NCBI RefSeq assembly: GCF_004359215.1
Contig: NC_090617.1
Span: 2,189,490-2,211,888, forward strand
DNA from: Bremia lactucae
Taxonomy: Eukaryota; Oomycota; Peronosporomycetes; Peronosporales; Peronosporaceae
Reading direction: 5' to 3'
Length of the DNA: 22,399 nt
Position numbers and translations under genes: made by a program. The notes under the pieces were generated by a model. The model did not search any database, was not told the DNA's origin, and saw nothing but the letters and a program-made list of their open reading frames with translations. Positions 17,741-22,399 of the stretch are shown piece after piece. Each line of letters begins with the position of its first letter. The stretch's first letter is position 1.

Positions 17741-18291
17741 CATTAGCACTTGCACGCCAAAAAGAGGAGAAGCAGCTTCGTCATCTTGGCCATCATTCTT
17801 TTCTTCATCGTCTTCCATACGCGAGTCAACGGGCGCGCTTGCTTCTTTAAGACCATTTTGTGTCGAATAGCAGGTGATTTTCTAGGTAGATTTCTCTTTT
17901 CATTTGATCGACCGTTTCGCTTTCCTGACTGCTTGTACTTCATTTCTGGGGCAGCACAGTCATCAATTTTAGATCTTCAAATTTCAAATCATTGACATCT
18001 TCGTCCAAGCTTTTCGGCAGAGACCCGAAAGCAGACTCATCGAACTTAACATCGCGACTAATAATAACTTGCCCTGCATCGACGTCAAAGACTCGATAAG
18101 CTTTAGATATTTCTTCGTAACCGAGAAAAATTCCGACGCGAGCCTTAGGGTCCCTTTTGAGTCGTTTTGTCTTTAGAGTCAGAATGTACGTCCGGCAGCC
18201 AAATACACGCATGTATTTTCTACTTGGTTTTGACTCTTGGACAATCTCGTAGGGAGTCTTGTGCTCAACATGTAGTGACGGCAGTCGATTC
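17741..18291 (-). pseudogene. X5 integrase C-terminus and linker
   Basis: The frame 18212-17940 reads MRVFGCRTYILTLK, RVGIFLGYEEISKAYRV and VIISRDVKFDES, the conserved C-terminal block of Copia integrases and the most intact X version here. It stops before the linker (17741-17940), which has no single frame. Upstream it is cut at 18291 by the Y2 insertion. Confidence 0.85.
18287..18291. repeat. Left target-site duplication of Y2 (partner outside window)
   Basis: GATTC adjoins the end of the Y2 LTR. In X2 the uninterrupted target reads GCAGTCGATTCTTGACG (about 10241-10257), placing the insertion directly after GATTC. The second GATTC should lie beyond 22399. Confidence 0.7.
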
Positions 18292-18620
18292 TAATGTAAA
18301 GGTCAAGTGAGCACTAGTTGGTAAAATGCAAAGTAAATATATTAAAGGTCCTTAGTTCGCAAACCGTTTGCTACCTCTAAGCCTACTGGATACTCTACTG
18401 GATTTACTTACCGGCTTCATCCATTCTGGCCAATTAGCTTCTACCACGTGGAGGTCCCATCTTGAACATGATCATTTGCGCATCTTGAAGAAGATCATCG
18501 AACGTTCGCGGAACCATCTGTTGTGCTGTCGCATGCAGATGTCGCTGTCGTGCGATGTCGATGATCTACCGGTACTTTACCGGTTAGTCTTGTGCATGTC
18601 GAGGCGCATCCTTCACAACA
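18292..18620 (-). repeat. Y2 3' LTR (329 bp)
   Basis: On the minus strand it starts TGTTGTGAAGG after the PPT and ends CATTA at 18292. The last about 90 bases match the Y1 LTR (TATA-like TAAATATATTAA at 18334-18345 on the plus strand, and an initiator-like GCTCACTTGACC). The upstream about 230 bases are unrelated to Y1, have no TGACGTCA array and contain paired ACCGGT sites near 18570-18590. The 5' LTR is not in the window. Confidence 0.87.
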
Positions 18621-19130
18621 CTCCCACTCGACTCGGCAACTTCTAGTACTTGTACACCAAGCTTGTTTGGAAGCACACAAATCTGAGTCGCAGGAATTGG
18701 CTTTGTCATGAGGTCCGCTAGCATGTTGGTCGTCGAAATGTATTCCAAGACAACTTGGCCATCTTCAACCTTTTCGCGTACGAAGTGATAGCGAATGTCG
18801 ATATGCTTGGTCCTCCCATGAAACTGTGGATTCTTGGCCAGTGCAATTGAGCCTTGGTTATCTTCGTAGATCTTGACCGCATCATTCTTATGCGTCTCAC
18901 CAAGCTCGATCAGAAAAGTCTTAAGCCACACTGCCTCCTGTGTCGCTTCTGAGAGCGCCATGTACTCGGCTTCCGTTGACGACAGTGCTACTGTGCGTTG
19001 TTTCTTGCTCTTCCAGCTGACACATCCGCCGCTCATCATAAAGGCGTAGCCGCTTGTACTTCTTCGCGACAACGTGTCTCCAGCCCAGTCCACATCTGAA
19101 AATCCTTGCAGTCCATCCGACTTGATGCTT
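18584..19130 (-). pseudogene. Y2 RNase H
   Basis: Reading starts in this frame near 19130 after a shift from the RT frame. It holds FSDVDWAGDTLSRRSTSGY, STEAEYMAL, IYEDNQGSIAL and HIDIRYHFVRE, which together carry the catalytic Asp, Glu and Asp residues of an RNase H1 fold. The C-terminal ESSGSV is encoded by the PPT, and the frame closes at 18584, 37 bases inside the LTR. Domain residues are intact. Confidence 0.92.
18621..18634 (-). other. Polypurine tract of Y2
   Basis: The minus strand reads GAGTCGAGTGGGAG directly before the LTR, identical to the Y1 tract at 8786-8799. Confidence 0.85.
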
Positions 19131-19728
19131 GAAACTTGATGCCGTGCGTCCTTGTGCCTTCTATATACCTGAAGACCCTTTTTAAAGCTTGCCAATGTGT
19201 CGGACATGGGTCTGCCGCGAATTGGCTAAGCACTCCAACTGCTGCAGCGAGATCCGGGCGTGTGCCGACCATAAGGTACATTAGGCAGCCAACAGCTTTT
19301 TTATACGGCACACCGACCATAGTCTTGTTGTGCTCGCATCCACCTTCACACATGTACTTAGTCCGCTTGAGACCTGGATCCTGAGGCGTCCTGACAGGCT
19401 TGCTATTTTCCATGTTAAACTTGGTCAGAATGTCACTTGCAAACTTCGTCTGCCGCATCGTCAGTGTTTCAGTCTTGAAATCTTGATCAATTTCAATTCC
19501 AAGAAAATACTTGAGCTGACCCATATCTGTCATTTCGAATTGGCGATTCAGCGCTTGCTTGGTTTCTTGAAGCATCTTGCTGGTACTGCTTGCCAGAATC
19601 AGGTCGTCGACGTAGAGCGCAACGAAGATCATCTCTTGATCATCTCGTTTCATGTAAATACAGTGATCGGAATCACACTTCTTGAACTTAAGACCAAGCA
19701 TGAAATCGTCAATGGTCTTGTTCCACAT
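19036..19728 (-). pseudogene. Y2 RT C-terminal half
   Basis: It starts MWNKTIDDFMLGLKFKKC and carries the canonical YVDD at 19603-19614 within ALYVDDLILASS, then FEMTDMGQLKYFLGIEI, the TPQDPGL block and VGTRPDLAAAVGVLSQF. It is in the same phase as the upstream RT frame and is separated from it only by the TAG at 19738-19740. A shift near 19130 interrupts the passage into RNase H. Confidence 0.92.
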
Positions 19729-19737
19729 GCGTGGTGA

Positions 19738-20307
19738 CTAATTTAGCCCATACAGTGACCGTTGTAGCTTGCACACGTAATCTGGATTGGCTGTATCACT
19801 GAAGCCATCCGGCTGTGCCATGTAAATATCTTCGTCCAGTTGACCATTAAGAAGCGCCGTCTTCACATCCATTTGGTGAACTGTGAGTCCGTACTTGGCA
19901 GCCAAACTGAGCAGAATCCGAATCGACGTAAACTTTGCCACCGGCGCAAAAGTTTCTTCATAGTCGATGCCAAACTTTTGGGCGAAACCTTTCGCCACTA
20001 GACGCGCCTTGTATCGCTCGACTTCACCATCTTGGTTTTCTTTGACGCGAAACACCCATCGATTGCCTATTGCCTTACGTCCTTTCGGCAGAGGCACAAG
20101 CGTCCAAGTTTCATTCTTTTGCAGTGAATCCATTTCCAAGCTGCACGCCTCCTTCCACTCAGCTGCGTTGTTGGATTCCATCGCCGACTTGAATGTTGTC
20201 GGCATTTCTCCCACTGAATTCACAACATACGCAGCCTCGAAGTCTTGAGCTGTGGCTGACATTTCTTCAAGCGACTGGTAACGATTTGTTCGCTTAGGTC
20301 TTGGCAC
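19738..20307 (-). pseudogene. Y2 RT N-terminal half
   Basis: 189 codons with TLVPLPKGRKAIGNRWVFRV, RYKARLVAKGFAQKFG, FAPVAKFTSIRILLSL, VHQMDVKTALLNG and QRSLYGLN, then TAG at 19738-19740. Y1 has CAA (Gln) at this position, so a single base change of a Gln codon explains the stop. The N-terminal about 30 residues belong to the IN-RT linker. Confidence 0.92.
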
Positions 20308-20358
20308 TTCAGTCGCTTTTTCGAGCGATTGCGTTCTTTGGTGTCGCTTTCTGCCAGT

Positions 20359-21213
20359 TTAAACTTCTTCTTCCTGCGCAGATTCTTTATGATTCGTTTG
20401 GTCGTGCTGCGGAAAGTCCTGATCTGTCGCCTCATCATCATATTGAACAACGACCTCACTCTTGCGACGGTCGCGCCTCCCACTGTCGAATTTGTCTTCC
20501 ATAAATTTTGCGTCGCGGCTGACAAGCACACGATTACTTTCCACTTCTTCGAATCGATACGCTTTCTCATGCTCAGAATAGCCTAGAAACCGACAGCGTA
20601 CCGACCGAGCGTCAAACTTGCTGCGTTTTTCTTTTGGAACCGTTACAAAGGCATGACATCCAAACACTTTTAGATTGTCAGCACAGGTTTTCTTCCAGTC
20701 CAAACTTGGTACGGTGACTTATTCATGACAATTTCTCGAGTTGGGCAACGATTTCGAAGAAAAGCAGAGGTCATAACTGCTTTACCCCAATATGTCTTCG
20801 GCAGTCCAGCATGCTCGATCATACATCTTGCGCATTCCACCAGCGTCCTGTTCATGCGCTCGGCCACTCCGTTAAGCTGTGGGGTATAAGGCGGTGTGAA
20901 CTTTTGCTCGATACCTCGCCGCTTACAGAACTTGGCCACCTGAAGTGTACTCGCCACCATTATCGCAGCGAAGAGCTTTAACAGCTTTGCCAGTCTGAGT
21001 TTCAGCAAACGCAACAAACTCAGCAAATTTGTCGGCAACTTCTGACTTGTTCTTCAGCAGAAATACTGTAGTAAAGTGCGAGTACTCATCCGTGAAAGTG
21101 ACGAAGTACCGCTTGCCGCTAAAAGTCGTTGACTGCATAGGTCCGCACACATCGCTGTGAATAACTTCCAACATTTTCTTTGCACGATGATGCGACTTTG
21201 ACATAAAACTCAC
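20359..21213 (-). pseudogene. Y2 integrase core and C-terminus
   Basis: 21213-20923 holds IHSDVCGPMQS (first catalytic Asp), RYFVTFTDEYSHF and RCDNGGEYTS (second Asp). A shift near 20940 leads to 20965-20670 with TPPYTPQLNGVAERMNRT (catalytic Glu). A second shift near 20690 leads to 20703-20359 with VFGCHAFVTVPKEKR and FLGYSEHEKAYRFEE, then an acidic linker. All three DDE residues are present but over three frames. Confidence 0.92.
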
Positions 21214-21227
21214 TCGAGTTTGTTCGC

Positions 21228-21476
21228 CTAGTGCACAACTATCGCACAGCTCCCACTGCTTGATCGACGCAAGATCAATACCAACACCATAGTATCTTTT
21301 GACGATATGTCAAGACCACTATATCCAATTTGCCCAAGTCGAAGGTGCCATAGGTACGAGTTGGTGTCCCCATGACATCCCGACGAGCTTGTCACATTGG
21401 CTTCGTCAGTATTGACAGGCGTCATGCATAACTTGAATAGCCCTTTGCCCTCTCGAGCTCCAAGCTTCCACTGCAT
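21228..21476 (-). pseudogene. Y2 pre-integrase zinc domain
   Basis: It reads GKGLFKLCMTPVNTDEAN, GCHGDTNSYLWHLRLGQIG and ends in another shift near 21290. It corresponds to Y1 5960-6150. The His residues of the HHCC domain are present, but the Cys pair is out of frame beyond the shift. It overlaps the end of the gag-PR frame. Confidence 0.85.
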
Positions 21477-22399
21477 TCCTTTGGCCTTGACAAAACAGCC
21501 ATCGCTTTCAAAGTGACTGGTCCAACATCCTTTGTAAGGCGTCCAACGGAGAAAGGTTGCGCAATAACTTCGGTATGTGCCCCGCGAAGCTTACCCTTTT
21601 TAATTCCTTGAGGCGTCTTCATAGACATTACAATGTCACCAGTCCCGATCGCCTGAACAACACCGTCGTCAGCCAGACGAACATCCACCGGAGAAATATC
21701 CTTGTAGTTCATCATAAATTCTTTCGAAAAAATCATGTGCTGCGTAGCACCCGAGTCGACCAGCCATACGCAACTCGACTTGGAGGTTCCTGAATTACCA
21801 CCAACTGAAAACAGAAAATCGCCAGAGTCGTCTTCACTCTGCGCGATGTTTGCACGCTGTGCTGGTCGTTGCCGATCAGCATTCTCACGAATTCGCACCG
21901 GGCACTTGGCGATCCAATGCCCGTGCTCTCCACAATAATGGCACGCACTGCCAGCCTTAGCAGGCGGTTGACGTCCCTTGCGCCGTCCGTTGTCCGTAGT
22001 CATAAACGCTTGTCCTTGCCCGTGCGCGGCTCCATCGACGCCGCCACCTTGTTCCTTGCGTTTCATATCTTCATGCATAAGCCGAGACGTCACGAGCTCC
22101 CACGACAACGAGTCGGATCTTGACTCCAACGCCGTAATCAGGAACGCGTATGACTCGCTAAGACTTGCAAGAAGCGTGATAACCAGATCATCCTCGCTGA
22201 CCGGAGCGCCGACTGCGTCCAGCTGTTCCGCCAATGTCTTGATCTTGTTGATGTGCTGAAGCACGTCATCACCTTCGTCCATCATCGTCGTGAAAAAGCG
22301 TCGACGTAAGAAGAGCTTGTTCGCCAAACTCTTCTTCTCGAAATGCCCTTCAAGACGCGACCATGCATCATGCGCGCCGTTTGCCGATCGAACCAAAGG
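21422..22399 (-). pseudogene. Y2 gag (partial), zinc knuckle and protease in one frame
   Basis: A 324-codon frame entering from the window edge. Domains in order: gag UBN2 block (AHDAWSRLEGHFEKKSLA), LLASLSESYAFLITALESR and WELVTSRLMHEDMKRKEQ, then the CCHC knuckle CHYCGEHGHWIAKC at about codons 155-170, and protease active site LVDSGATQHM at about codons 218-228. Reading ends at 21422 after a shift near 21560-21440. It is the best-preserved gag-PR of the window; the gag N-terminus lies outside. Confidence 0.93.

Larger units (their letters stand above)
15954..18291 (-). mobile_element. Copia family X copy X5, upstream part displaced by Y2
   Basis: Coding from 18291 downwards: integrase C-terminus, linker, RT with the 213-bp duplication, and RNase H ending at 15954. 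The remainder (integrase core, PR, gag, LTR) is expected beyond Y2, outside the window. X5 is the most divergent X copy and keeps Trp (TGG, 17664-17666) where X1, X2 and X3 have TGA. Confidence 0.87.
18292..22399 (-). mobile_element. Y2: Copia family Y element, 5' end outside window
   Basis: Coding from 22399 downwards: gag (already inside it), zinc knuckle, protease, pre-integrase, integrase, RT, RNase H, PPT (18634-18621) and 3' LTR (18620-18292). It lies inside the integrase of X5, in the same orientation as the X array and opposite to Y1. Protein blocks match Y1 throughout, but U3 differs. Frameshifts and a TAG disable it. Confidence 0.93.

Noticed and set aside
18368..18646. A 92-codon plus-strand frame across the Y2 LTR, possibly a host gene
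   Set aside because: It lies wholly within the LTR and PPT boundaries and shows no recognisable domain or codon bias.
21557..22259. Plus-strand frames opposite the Y2 gag-PR
   Set aside because: The minus strand has a 324-codon frame with a CCHC knuckle and DSG protease site, so the plus-strand frames are shadows.

Overview
The window is entirely made of nested, degraded Copia (Ty1/copia) LTR retrotransposons; I see no host gene, RNA gene or CRISPR array. The gag, protease (PR), integrase (IN), reverse transcriptase (RT) and RNase H (RH) order is gag-PR-IN-RT-RH. Both families carry a primer-binding site matching the anticodon stem-loop of initiator tRNA-Met, as in Drosophila copia. From general familiarity with such polyproteins, and from the Inr-like LTR promoter, an oomycete (Phytophthora or downy-mildew type) is the most likely source. 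This is inference; the window alone proves only a eukaryote.

Family X (all minus strand, 1-18291) is a head-to-tail array. Read in the coding direction, from high to low coordinates, it runs: X5 (18291-15954), LTR J3 (15946-15674), X4 (15673-13558), LTR J2 (13551-13279), X3 (13278-11097), a single N at 11096, X2 (11095-9062 and 4489-3333), LTR J1 (3326-3054), X1 (3053-1, cut by the window edge). Consecutive internal regions share one LTR. X2 and X3 carry the same in-frame 1089-bp gag-PR deletion. X4 lacks about 1.9 kb of IN and RT. X5 and X2 carry the same 213-bp duplication over the RT catalytic motif. Where copies can be compared they share disabling lesions, so the family was probably dead before this array was copied.

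Family Y is inserted into the array twice. Y1 (plus strand, 4490-9061, 4572 bp) is structurally complete, with two LTRs (239 and 262 bp), PBS, PPT and a 5-bp target duplication GTAAC, and lies inside the RT of X2. Its LTR has a 13-bp-spaced array of TGACGTCA (CRE-like) sites that expanded from 3 to 4 units. Y2 (minus strand, 18292 to beyond 22399) lies inside the IN of X5. Its 3' LTR shares the core promoter of Y1 but has a different upstream U3. Both Y copies carry frameshifts and stops, so no open polyprotein survives.

No working system is encoded here. The interest is in the array structure, the lesions shared between copies, the LTR regulatory array and U3 exchange, the gag start codon lying inside the PBS, and a possible assembly join at the N.
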